64,000 nt of DNA. Source: Canna indica. Its lineage: Eukaryota; Streptophyta; Magnoliopsida; Zingiberales; Cannaceae. Position 1 is the stretch's first letter, and each line of letters opens with the position of its first letter. This document shows, one piece after another, positions 47,332-59,100 of the stretch. The stretch lies in NCBI GenBank assembly GCA_034359265.1, contig CP136895.1, forward strand, positions 2,234,501-2,298,500, written 5' to 3'. Under the pieces are notes generated by a model, which ran no database searches, was not told the origin of the DNA, and saw only the letters and a program-made list of their open reading frames with translations. A program made the position numbers and the translations under genes.

Positions 47332-50300
47332 TTAATTGACTTTACATTCCCCAGGGCCGTCTGAGGTATCACCGTTCCCATCAGATGAACTCTCTCTGTT
47401 AAATGAATTTACAAGATCCACCAAGTCTACGCTATCTGCTAGATCTTCATCATCATTGTCAGCTGACCAAGTTTGCATCCTTTGTAAAGCCAACATTTGT
47501 GCTATTATGTCTTCTGGAAGAGCAAAGCGTAAAACATTGGTTCTCTTGTGGGGCTTTAACTGATAATTTCACATTTGTCCCATTGTTTGCAATCATCAAA
47601 GGCATCACACACAGTAACGCCATAGAAAAAGTGCCATTACGATTGTTGTCATCATCGTCAAGATCGATACCACCATCATAGCCACATGTCATTTGTCATC
47701 ATAAACAACAAAAAATCATAGTCCAAAAAAGTTATTAGTAACTTATCCATAGAAGTTGACAAAATTACTCTGAACATAGGTCCATATATAAAGCACTTTA
47801 AGCATTCATTTTAAACTTCAGCTTTTGAATGTGTCACTGTACTTTTTTAAATTTCTTTTCTTTCAATTTGTGAATGATGTATCAAAAGAACCATTTCTAT
47901 ATAAAATGTAGATTACACGTTGGACTCCTAAAAGTTTGCTATTTGCCTTAGAAATTAATTGCATATTATTACATAATCATATATCACCATAAATTGAAGT
48001 AGCATTGGCATAAAATAAGATGGTTAGATTAAAGAAAAAGAATCTTACCTCCTCTAATTTTATAGGTGGAACAGGTTCAACGGCATTGGGAGTCCAAATC
48101 TTTACATCTTTATCTATGCCACTAGTTGCAATCACGGTAGCATAAGGGTGAGGTTCAATACAATTGACCACAGACGTGTCTCCCTCCATAGCTCGTAAAA
48201 GCTTTCCATCCTTCTTTCTCCAAATAAATACGCGCCCGCAGTCAGAGCCACTAGTAACATACTCACAGTTTGGACCAAAGAAACTCACACCCTTGACAGT
48301 ATCAGAGTTGCAATGACCTTTGTACACCCGTGGCCCAATCTGATCTTCACCAAGTGGTGATGGAGGTGAAGTTGAAGTGGATCCATCTCCAGCATCAGCA
48401 TTTATACTGGATTTCGGAAATTCCCTGTCCCTGTTCGGCCCAAGTCCTTGATCCTTAGAGAAGAGATATATGAACTCATCGCTGTAAGAGGCCAACAGCT
48501 CACTCTGATCTGAGAATGCCAAGCCAGTAATCCCGACGTAATTATCATCAATGAGATGCTGGGGACAGAAATAGTCAGTGGGATGGCTGCGATCTGAAGA
48601 TCCATTCCACTTATACTTGCGCATGTCATATACTCGAGCATATTTATCTAATCCCGCAATTGCAAATACATTGGGGCTCCTTGGATCTATTGCAATAGCA
48701 TTTAGACCAACAACTGCACCATCATCCAACTTACAAGTGAATAGCTTAGTAGCAGTTTTTGTTCTCAAATCAATCTGCACAAACAGACAACAAATGGTCA
48801 ATTTAACCTTACAAACTGATGATAACACATGAATCAAATAGAACAGGAGGAACTACTCACGTGATGAACAAGTCCATCTTCACCACAGCTATAAAAGATA
48901 TGAGGGCATCCAGGCTCAACACCTAACTTATGAGCCCGGCCACCATGTTTAGTTAGCAATGTGGTAGCTACATTTCCACCTTGTAGTATTTGTGCTTGCC
49001 TCACCTAATCGCATGAATAAAATATTAAATCTATACTCATATTCAATTCAAAATGAAAGAAAGGAACACCCAAAATATAAGAGGTGGGATTAAGTGTTAC
49101 AGCATATACCTCACCATCTGCAGCACATGTCACCATGGTCTGGTCATCTGTGTAAGGCATAAATCGAGCTTGGAAAACATTGTTAGAATGGCCTGAGTAA
49201 AATGATAATTTAATATTGCCAGAGGCCCAATCCCACAGAATCACCTTTCTATCATCAGACCCAGATGTTAGAATATCACCATCTGCATTGAAACTCACAG
49301 TATTCACACAGCCTCTATGATTTTCCAACTTCCTATCAATTCCAAAGCGCATAACAAGGTCCTGTTAGGAAAAGATGAGCTCAAATAATATGGCAAAAAA
49401 GAATTTGCATTGGGTACTTCCTGTTAAGTCTAAAGAAGGAAAACAAATATAATCTAAATCAATTTATCTCTTTCCCCATCCAACTGTCCTAACAAGTGCA
49501 TATTTTCACTCTTAAGAGTACAATATTTTTTTTTGGTCTACAAATTTACCTACCCTGCAAACTGTAGCACCACATTAAAGCAAAATCCACCTTCTGGCCC
49601 AGTGATGTTTTGCTCAATCATTTTTCTAAGTATCCAAATTAGCAAATAGGTAACATGACATTCTAGGCCTATAGAACTTTGTTAGACTGATGTATCTACA
49701 CTTCTCCAGAGCTATTTATGACATTTCATCTTTATATGGGCAATTGCACACACATACACAATATTGACTGTATTTGACATGAGAAAATAAATTTGATTGG
49801 TCTGCTCTTGAATTTCGTTTATTTGCTAACCCACCATATTTTGTTTAGGAGAATTCTAAAGACATGAATACATGGTAGGAGAAGACATCATTTGGATAAC
49901 TATGTTGAGCATTCTTCAATAATACAAGGAAAGTGTTATCTAGGATCTGATAATCATTGTGTGTTTAATTCCAGAAATGAGTCTATTTGGTTGAATATTG
50001 ACAAGCCATTTTAGATGACTTTTGATGAAAGAGAGATGATTAATTCCAGAAATGAGTCTATTTGACTAGTAATGGTAAGCTATTTTAGACGACATTTTAA
50101 GAAAGAGAGATGGTCTAACATGTTTTTATCCTACTCTTCATACTTACACTTCATAGATATATCTCTATCTACTTTGCAATTGATGGTACTCCTGAAAAGT
50201 ATATCATGAAATTCTCCATTTGAACAAAACTGGTCGATATTAAATTTGTTAAATTAATCAACGAAGCAACTATTCCCCGCTATTGGATGATTGGGATCAT

Positions 50301-51095
50301 GATATTAAATTCAGATTCTATCATATTCGAAAGTGGAGTAACCCCTTATTGACAAGACCGAATCAATGAAATACAGATGCATAACCCATTAAAATCTAGC
50401 TTCTAATTTAGAATATTGCGAGATCTCAGTCAATCAAAGTGCATCATTACTTAGCAGTGAACACTATACTTCTATTTTTGCCATGATAGATGGGAGGAAC
50501 TCCCTTCTTGGTTTTATCAGAAAAAAACTTATCATCGAATAAATTAAAATAGAAAGCTTAAATAAGTCATTTGCATTCTCTAACATGTACAAAGTGATCA
50601 TGTTTCCTTCATACCATCGACAGAATAATGAGTTAGGAGTACAAAGTAGAATCGGATGCCTCTGAACCAATTTGATATCAAATCAATGAAACCACGAATT
50701 TTAATGTCACGTGATGAATTGAATTAGGACCAGTTTGTTCAAGAACATGGGCCACATTTCCTAGAGAACGAAGAAAAGCTCATCAATCACAAGAGGAAAC
50801 CCTTCTAATTTTCTAAAAATAGATTATAATTCAAAACAAACAAAAGAAATGCAATCCATCTCACAGGGACATAAATCGAACGTGGAATTCTAATCCCGAA
50901 CTAAACCCTCGATCCGAAATCAAGAAAAGAGAGAGAAACGTAAAGGGAAAGGATAAACCGAGAAACACGGGCGAGGTTGGAGACCTCGGAAGCGCCGAAG
51001 CGATGGGCGAAAGCTCTCGGCGAGAAGCCACCGAGTTCGCGCTGACAGAGCTCGACGACGCCGGGGCCCCGGCCTCTCGTGGACCACCTCTTCAT
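47332..51095 (-). CDS. WD40 repeat protein, DCAF8-like
   Basis: Five exons on the minus strand: 50985-51095, 49110-49361, 48861-49004, 48049-48774 and 47332-47553. They total 1455 bases (484 residues plus stop) and stay in frame at every junction. Exon 1 gives LGGFSPRAFAHRFGASE. WD repeats follow: RGCVNTVSFNADGDILTSGS ending VILWDW, SGHSNNVFQARFMPY, GRAHKLGVEPGCPHIFYSCG, AIAGLDKYARVYDMRKY, GVSFFGPNCEYVTSGSDCG ending VFIWRKKDG, and IATSGIDKDVKIWTPN. This order is typical of DCAF8/WDR42 proteins, substrate receptors of CUL4-DDB1 ubiquitin ligases. The YDMR tetrad fits a DDB1-binding WDxR-like box. The C-terminal exon is acidic (DNDDEDLADSVDLVDLVN). The donor of intron 1 (GAG|GTCTCC) is weak, but the protein join matches the family. 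Confidence 0.9.
49970..50110. repeat. Tandem duplication of ~70 bp in the WD40 gene intron 1
   Basis: The words ccagaaatgagtctatttg, caagccattttagatgac and gaaagagagatg recur as ccagaaatgagtctatttg, taagctattttagacgac and gaaagagagatgg. Two copies of about 70 bp, slightly diverged. Confidence 0.75.
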
Positions 51096-51552
51096 CCCCT
51101 CTCTCCACTATAGACGCTCGAAGACGGATGGTGGATCGGCGGGAGGAGATCGGGATCGGCAGCAACGAAGGTGATGCGAGGAGCGGAACGAGGCGTCGAT
51201 GTACTCGTCTCTGGATATAAAGAAAGAACACGAATAGTAAACACTGTGTTCCTGCAAAATTGCGTATATATCCTCGATGATTTTACAAATATATCCTCCA
51301 TGTTAATTATTTCTATACTTAAGATAATTTGATAATTGTTACACGTTAATTAGTACCTTTATGGAAAACATAAAAAATATACGAGAAATGTAACAAACTC
51401 GTAATCACTTTAAGATAACTTGATAAAATTAAAATTAAAGTGAATATTTAACAAAACTCATCAGTACGGTTGGTGTTAATTAATAAAAATTGTAGGTATC
51501 AACTTGAAAATATTTTTATTGGCATTGTTGGTATTATTAAGTAAAAAACAAA

Positions 51553-52215
51553 GGCCCGTTTGGTTCGCAAACTGCTCATCACAGGACACCAGACAGTGAC
51601 AAGGATAAGACATCAGATGTCCTGGAACAATAGCTATACCGTGTTTGTTTCGTCAAGAACAGGACACGATATTCCATTCTGTCATGCGTTTGTTTCGCTA
51701 TAACAAAGTATTATATATGACAAATGACTAAAATACCCTTGTAAATTAGTCTTAAAATTAATTAATATGTAAAAAAATATTAATATATAGTATCAAATAC
51801 TTCAATACAATAAGAAGTTTTAGTTTAACTAATAAGTGTTCAACTAATTTTCAATTAACCTAAAAATATAATAATAGGATAATACCGAAAAATATAAAAA
51901 TCATACCAAATAATTTCCAATCTAAAATCTGACATCACCATCGCGTTCAGCACGTGAAAATTTACAACTTTGGTATTCACCTCGACTCGATCCGACGATT
52001 CTACGATCAAAGGAAGGGGTAATTTTAACAATTGCAGTCCTTGTCCTCCGCCCGATTTCGATGTACCGAGAAATTTCTCGGTACATCAAAATGGGTGGAA
52101 ATCCTATCCCGAACAAGGAGAAGTCCTTGTCCCGAAGCTTCTTTTGCAAACCAAACGGGGGACATGGGCGGATGTCCAGTCCAATCTCCCTGTTTTTTAG
52201 CAAACCAAACGGGCC
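51553..52215. mobile_element. MITE with GGCCCGTTTGGTT ends
   Basis: Starts GGCCCGTTTGGTTCGCAAA and ends with AACCAAACGGGCC, so the terminal repeats match over at least 13 bp. AAA flanks both sides, consistent with a 3-bp target duplication. The length is 663 bp, with no coding capacity. It carries a 28-bp perfect palindrome at 52060-52087. The ends resemble the widespread plant MITEs assigned to PIF/Harbinger, but the flanking triplet is AAA rather than TAA, so the superfamily is not certain. Confidence 0.72.
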
Positions 52216-53330
52216 AAAGGCTTATTAGGAACTTTAGTTTCCAAGGGATCTATATGTTATATCAAAAATTCACAAGGATGAATGTGCTAATATTCTTAAA
52301 TTGGTATTTTAGTAAGGACATAAATGTAATATCAATTTGACCACTTTGTCTTGCTTTCTACTCCCGTCCCTATCCCTAAAAATTAACTATTAACTATCTT
52401 AATAATTATGGTAAAATTTCTCTTCACTTTTACATCTTTTTCCTAGAGTGATCTTTTTAAATTGAGATAGAAATAAATAAGCTTTAAAAACTTATTTGAG
52501 TTGAATTTGAAAGTTAAAAATTACAATGGCGTGTTTGATTTACATAATAGAGGTAGAATAAAATAGCTATACTAGTTTTGATTGTGTTTTACACGTAAAT
52601 TCTTAAATTATCTCTAAAATTTCATAAGTTAATTGGTTCACCCAATAAATCAGTTCATTAATAAGTTAAATTTTTTTTCAGTTTAATTTTAAATTAGTTA
52701 ATTTTTTTTATTCAATCAATTAATTAAAAAGTTAAAATTGAAGTTATCGGTAGATAGCTAAGACATCAATGGAGAGCTCATTTCAACAAACAAAAGTTTC
52801 ACCAGCTGCCATTGCCAACCACGTGAATGTGATCAAACTTTTCCAAACTTATTAGTACAAATAATAGAATCAAGTTCACCCAAATATGTTCCCACATGAA
52901 GAACCAAAGAAGAATTGTGTTGTGGGGGCTTTGTTACTGTTTTAAATGATTCGCCCAAGCAACGCTAGTGACCTATAATGATTTTGTTTGTTTCACTTGA
53001 TCGGGTATGATAATAAATGATAGAGTTTTGAATTATTTTAAAAAAAAAAATTAGGGTACATCAAATATAATATTAATTTTATATTATATTATATTATTTA
53101 TTTATTTATTAATTTATGCATTAAATAAATAATGAATATAAATTCACCTCTTGTCCTATCCTTCTATCTTATGAAGTAAATATGCTCTAACTTTTTTATA
53201 TTTTGCGCTTGAAGTCAAAACTCATGAATATATTCCTCCAAATCTGTCTTAGAAGTAGGGTCATTTTTATTTTTATGAAAATAATTATCATATTTGAAAG
53301 GAGGAATTACTTAAGAATTAAGAAAGTTTT

Positions 53331-53380
<50 letters not shown>

Positions 53381-53610
53381 TATACTATTACTATACTATT
53401 AATAATAAAACTATAACTATTAATCTATAACTATTATTAATATACTATTAATAATAAAAAAAAGAAATAAATATTTGATATTTGAACCCTAAATTGTCCT
53501 ATGACTCATATTCCAGAGTATTTTTTTTAACTTTAACGGGTCAAACAAAAAAAGAAAATTCACTATTTTTTTCCTGCCCCTAAACTAGATTAGGGATTTA
53601 AATATAAATA
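52216..53610. other. AT-rich intergenic region
   Basis: No gene, RNA or element was recognised apart from the AT microsatellite at 53333-53378. Confidence 0.45.
53333..53378. repeat. (AT)23 microsatellite
   Basis: Uninterrupted AT dinucleotide run of 46 bp, followed by ctatactatta words that are themselves repetitive. Confidence 0.97.
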
Positions 53611-54520
53611 TATTTAATTTAAATAATGTAGACTGGAAATGAAAGTCCCTTTCTAGTATTCGTTCTCTATTGCATTGGCGGAAGAACAAAGAACAAAACA
53701 ATATCTTAATTATGAAATCAAGGAAAGATATATAAAAATATATTTTCGAAAGAAACTTTTATATGTAGCGAAAAAGAATATCGATTTATTCCCATGGAGC
53801 ATCCAGTAAGAAGAAGATTGATTAAATCAGAAATATCGACAAATTCTTGACTTGCGTGGTCTAAGAAATTAAAAAAATCCGCTTGTACAATTTAATCTAT
53901 ATCGAATTTAAATATCAGAATAGCCGATATAGTCGGCATTCAATGGGTTAGGTCCACTATACACACTAATGTATCAAAATCGAATTAAAACCTATTATTA
54001 ATTTATTACCTAAGGCTCACATCACATATACATCATTTTTAATAAGAGTTCTTTTTTCAAAAATCACAAATACTTTTATGCTAATTATTTCTCAAAAACG
54101 TAAATCTTATTTGGCATTTGCCAAAAATCATAAAACTATGAAAGAAGATTTCAAAGTACCTTTAAAATATTTTATTTCTTTGTAGAAAGAACACTCAAGC
54201 AATTGTCTCTTATTTATTTGTCAATTCAACATGAACTGATTCGAAACTATATACCAATTCAAAAAAAAAAAATCAATTCTAAAACTCAATAAACTTAGGA
54301 TCGTTCATTTTACATCATTTTGAGGTACATAATAGGACAATAGTACATGTTATTAGGTATTCGTTCACAAAAAATTACTACGGGCAATATAAAATAATGC
54401 CCTGAGACATTATAATATGATCATTTCCTTGTCATTCCAATTTGAAATAACAATGCATTGTTACAACAGTACAATCCTAAAAAATTACTATAATATCATT
54501 GGTCTACTCCAAAATCTCGT
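53611..54520. other. Intergenic, possibly with organelle-derived sequence
   Basis: Around 53640-53960 the sequence style (gcattggcggaagaacaaag, tatcgatttattcccatgga) reminds me of plastid intergenic DNA, but I cannot assign it to a plastid locus. The rest is AT-rich without features. Confidence 0.25.
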
Positions 54521-54624
54521 TGTCACTACAACACAAATCGATCTATAGAGACACATAATGAACACTCTCTCACACAGGAAAACTTTCTCCATCAATAATT
54601 TTGCTTAGGTGAGAGAGCGCTCTG

Positions 54625-55964
54625 ATGACGGGCGATAAGATATCGCCCCCTAGGGTTTCCTCCTCGCATCGACCGCTGTCGACTCCACCTGATGACTCTC
54701 GTAACCCCCCGTCTTCCCAGAAGATCCCTCCCCATTCCTCTACTATAGATCCTTCCTCAAAGCACTCCACCCCGATCTCCTGGGCGCACATCTTGAAAGG
54801 GGAGAAACCAAACTCCCCCCTTCTTGCTACGACGATTTCTCTCCAAACGATCCAAGCGCAACCCACTGGTAAGGTTAAGTTTACTGAGGATCAACTCCAT
54901 GCCCTATCGCAACCATGGTCTTCAAGCCTAATCGACAAATTTCTTGGTAAAACTCCTTCGATCCTCTCAGTCCGATTATGGGCGGATCGCCTTTGGAAAT
55001 CGTCTGGTTTTGAATCTTTTTTATGATATTGAGGATGGCTTCTTCGTTTTCCGATTTGATTCGATGGATTCCGCGAATAAGATTTTAATTGGAGGGCCAT
55101 GGCAGTTGAGGGGAGATATCATCCGACTCATGTCATGACGCCCATGTTTTCGCCCCTTTTTTGAAACCATTTCAATTGCTCCGGTGTGGATTCGTTTACA
55201 GGGTTTACCCCTTGAGTTTTGGAATAATGAATGCATTTCTCTTATTGCTTCGGGTATTGGTCGGCTTCTCAAGATTGATTCTCGATACCATGTGCTGGAA
55301 TGCGGTAAATACATACGTATATGTGTTGAAATCGATCTTATGAAACCGATTCACCAATGTATTATTATTGAGGTTCCCAACTTCGAATTTTTTCAACCGA
55401 TCACATACAAAAATCTTCCCTCGTTGTGTTTCAGTTGTGGTTTGATCGGTCATTTTATGTCGGATTGCCCTAAAATCCCATCTGCAAATACTACATCATC
55501 AACCCTCCCCGCATCATCCTTTGCCACCATTGCTCCTTCGAACCCCCCCTAATCCCACTGATCGGGCTCCACCACCAAAGCCGTCGGAATCGGTTTGTGG
55601 ACCATGGGTACTAGTCCAAAATCGACGGCAACGCCGACGAGTGCCCCCACTGAAACATCTGCATGTTAGGGGAGATGATGACGTAGGCGCATCGAGGGCT
55701 GACCTCATGGACACAAGCAAGGATGCCACGGGTGCAGTGGAAACCCAAAGTGCGATTAAGGAATCGGATGTTAACCCGACCCGTTACTCGATTCACTTAC
55801 AACCCGTTTATGACAACCTTATATCTGTTCCGGTGCGTGAGATGACTCACTCTCGCTCTCTCTCTTCCTCCCACGCGACTCCTCAAGGAAATCCTAAATT
55901 TTCTCTGCCACCCTCCTCCTTCATGGAAATGGCAAAAGACATTGAAATGGTCTTCCAAACCTGA
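54625..55964 (+). pseudogene. LINE ORF1 (nucleic-acid binding), broken
   Basis: A proline/serine-rich start is followed by a DUF4283-like RNA-binding region (FFVFRFDSMDSANKILIGGP, then WIRLQGLPLEFWN) and a CCHC zinc knuckle near 55427-55470 (CFSCGLIGHFMSDC). A stop at about 55025, another near 55135 and another near 55549 break the frame, so no full ORF1 protein can be made. Confidence 0.82.
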
Positions 55965-56185
55965 GCCACGGATGCTCCTAAGCCTCTTCCTTCTAAACCT
56001 GCTACTAAGCAGAAGGCTAAGGAAAATAAATTACCTAAGCATCCAAAGGAAGTCTCACCCCTTCAGAGTGTCGACAAGCCCTCTTCCTCGAAGAGGTCGA
56101 GACCATCAGTACAACTCACAGAGCCTCAAACTGTGTCGGCTTCAGAGGCTTCAAAAGTTCAGGGCAGTACCTCTACTATTGTTAA

Positions 56186-59100
56186 ATGATAGTTTTTAAT
56201 TGGAATTGTAGAGGACTTGGCCGTAGGCTAGTCCAAGATTTACTCTTTCATTATAAACGTACTTTGGGTTTCCCTCTCCTCCTTGTGCAGGAAATGCACC
56301 TCTCAGAAGTCGAAGCCCTAAAATTTGTCCCCAAAATGGGCTACGTACTCCTGGAAAGGTTCAACAGTCTCCTCAGTTGGTGCCTCAAGAGGACTTCTAT
56401 TGGCCTGGGACACAACTCGGGTTAAAACTCAGGTGTTATCTATCCATAATCAGTATATTCATGCTCTAATTCAGATAGATACCCTCCCCTCTTTCACCAT
56501 TTCTAACATTTATGCTTCTACCAATCCTGCTATTCGTAATAATCTTTGGTCTGCTTTGAAGAACATTGATTTAAATAGCTACCCATGGATGTTAGTTGGT
56601 GATTTTAATTGCATTCTTGAGCCATCTGATAAATGTGGTGGTCTCCCTTTTAAATATACAACTGCTATTAATGCCTTTCATGATTTCATTATTGCTTCTG
56701 GTTTAATTGATTTGGGCTTTGTTGGCCCCAAATTTACTTGAAGTAACAATAGAATGATTTCTCGTCGTATTTTAGTTCATTTGGATAGAGCTTTTGCTAA
56801 TAACTTGTGGTTACATTTCTACAAAAATGCTATCATTACTCATCTCAGTAGAAATGTTTTGGATCATTGCCCTCTATCTATTGCTCTTGTCCCTTCTGCC
56901 AAACCTAGGCCAAACCTCTTTAGATTTTAGGCTTTCTGAACAAAATACAATGAGACTGATAAAGTTATTCAATCTGCTTGGAATAACTCACCCCCTTCCT
57001 ATCCTTTCCAAACTTTTTCTATGAATTTAATTCACACTCAGGGCCGGCCTGTCCATAAGGCTAGTAAGGCAATGGCCTTAGGCCCCCCAACTCCCCAAAT
57101 TGATGAAGAAGCTGAATTAATTAATATTCAACATATGGGGTCATCAAATTTCTGCCCAAATCCCAGAAACGGGATTGCCAAAGTCCTAATTCCCGAATGG
57201 TATTATGCCCCTTTTCACTCTTCATCTTCTCCATCTCTTGATCTTTGTCGGCTCCATCTCCGGCTCTTTGTCTTCTCCACCTTCGCTGGATCCAACCTCC
57301 AACGGGATGTTATCCACAAGTTCAGATTTTTAAGAACAATGTTCGTCCAAAATCAACAATTGCTCATCTTCTCCAGTTCTCTCTACTCCCTCTCCGCCTT
57401 TCACTCAGGATATTCCAAGTAGTCTCAAATCTTCGCCTCTCGCCCTATTCGCTTCTTCGCCTCTGGTGCTGCAACCTGGCAGCGACAAGTTTATCCTCCA
57501 AGTCCTCTCAGTCTCGGGTTCTCTCCCTGACAGCCGGACTCCCTCCGACCCTCCGGGAGGCGACAACAGGTGTGTTGTCTGTTCATCTTCTCTAATTTTT
57601 TATCTGCAACTTCAAATTTTAGCAACGAATTTTCAAATTCCGAATGTGCAGAAAGGAACTGGAAATAATGGGATATGTAATGCATAAGCTTCCTCCAAAT
57701 GTTGAGTTCAAACTTAATTACTTCCCTCGGCGAAAGTTTTAGTTGAACTAAAATTTTTCACTTGATGTTGTGCCTGCTCTAATCACTCACCTTGAAAGTT
57801 ATTTGCTACAATATTAATAATTCAATTTATATGTTATGAGAAGTCTTCAGCTTCACAAAGTGGAGACTAGTTCTCTGTTTTTTAAACTGAAATGAACACT
57901 TAAGTATCGATTTCATGTTGTTGGAACTTCTCCGTTGACAAAGAATTAGCAAAAAAAATGCATGTTCATGTGATTTATTTAAGTCTAAGGAATCTCACAT
58001 GTCATGCAATTCAATGTCCTAAAATAGTTTACAAATTCATTGATACAGTCTAGCAATATTGGTTCTTTCTGGTGTTTTTCTGCTCCCAATTCTTCTTCCA
58101 GTTGCAGCATTAGGGTTCAACAATTGCTACTGATACTAACAACAATGGAACTTTCAACAATCTTGACATGTTACTAAATTAGCAATGGGATATGTCTATG
58201 TAGGCTGTGAAGTAACATGAAATTCCATGGCTTCACATGCTTTATGATTCCTTAAATCTATGTAGGGCATCTTTTCATGTGATAATCATTTATTTCATTT
58301 GTTTGATGTGTGATAGGATTGAAAATTTATGTCTCTATAAGTGCCACTTATTTATGCCACTTAATTTGACCAGGTAAATGCATCAATCTATATAGAAACT
58401 TAATTTAGGTAGTCTTGGAGATTAATATAAAGCTGCTAAAATTTACACTACTAGTTAATCTTTAGGAGTTTAGGTAGTTCCAACTATAAAGGATAGTCAT
58501 AAAACCTAACAGAAAACTAAAATTAAATTGTACATAAAATTTATATTAATTTTATTGAAATAGAAAGACTTCATCTTAAGATTTCGCCTTAGGCCACATC
58601 TCTAGGGCTACCCTTGTTCACACTAGAAAAGCTTTAGGATATTGGAATAAATTCACTCTTGGCAAGCTTGAAGACCTTCTTCAATCCACTAATAATGAAA
58701 TTAAGGCTTTGGAATCTCTTGAAGCCAATATTGGCTTCTCTGAGAACCAACAACTTAGCCTTAGAGTTTTACATAATAAATCAACGGCTCTCCTTCGACA
58801 AATGAACATTAAATGGTGGTCTAAAGCAAAAACCCAATGGATTCAAGAGGGTGATGCTAATACTACATACTTCCATCCTACAGTTATGAACCGAAGGCAT
58901 AATAATCACATTAAGCTCTTCCAACTAGATGACCAAACTTCTCTCACCAATGAAGACATTTCCCAAGCATTTGTCAATCACTACTCTCAACTTTGGTCAT
59001 CTAATCTTTGCCCCATCACCCATTCCTCCTGGCCTGACTTTAACACTATAGATCAATCTAGCCATGACTTTCTGACATCTCCCTTTTCTAAAACAGAAAT

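Noticed and set aside
47559..47692. Open minus-strand stretch directly before the last exon of the WD40 gene
   Set aside because: Joining KLEE straight to the exon at 47553 keeps frame and matches the family. The stretch looks like intron that happens to be open; an alternative exon is possible but unsupported.
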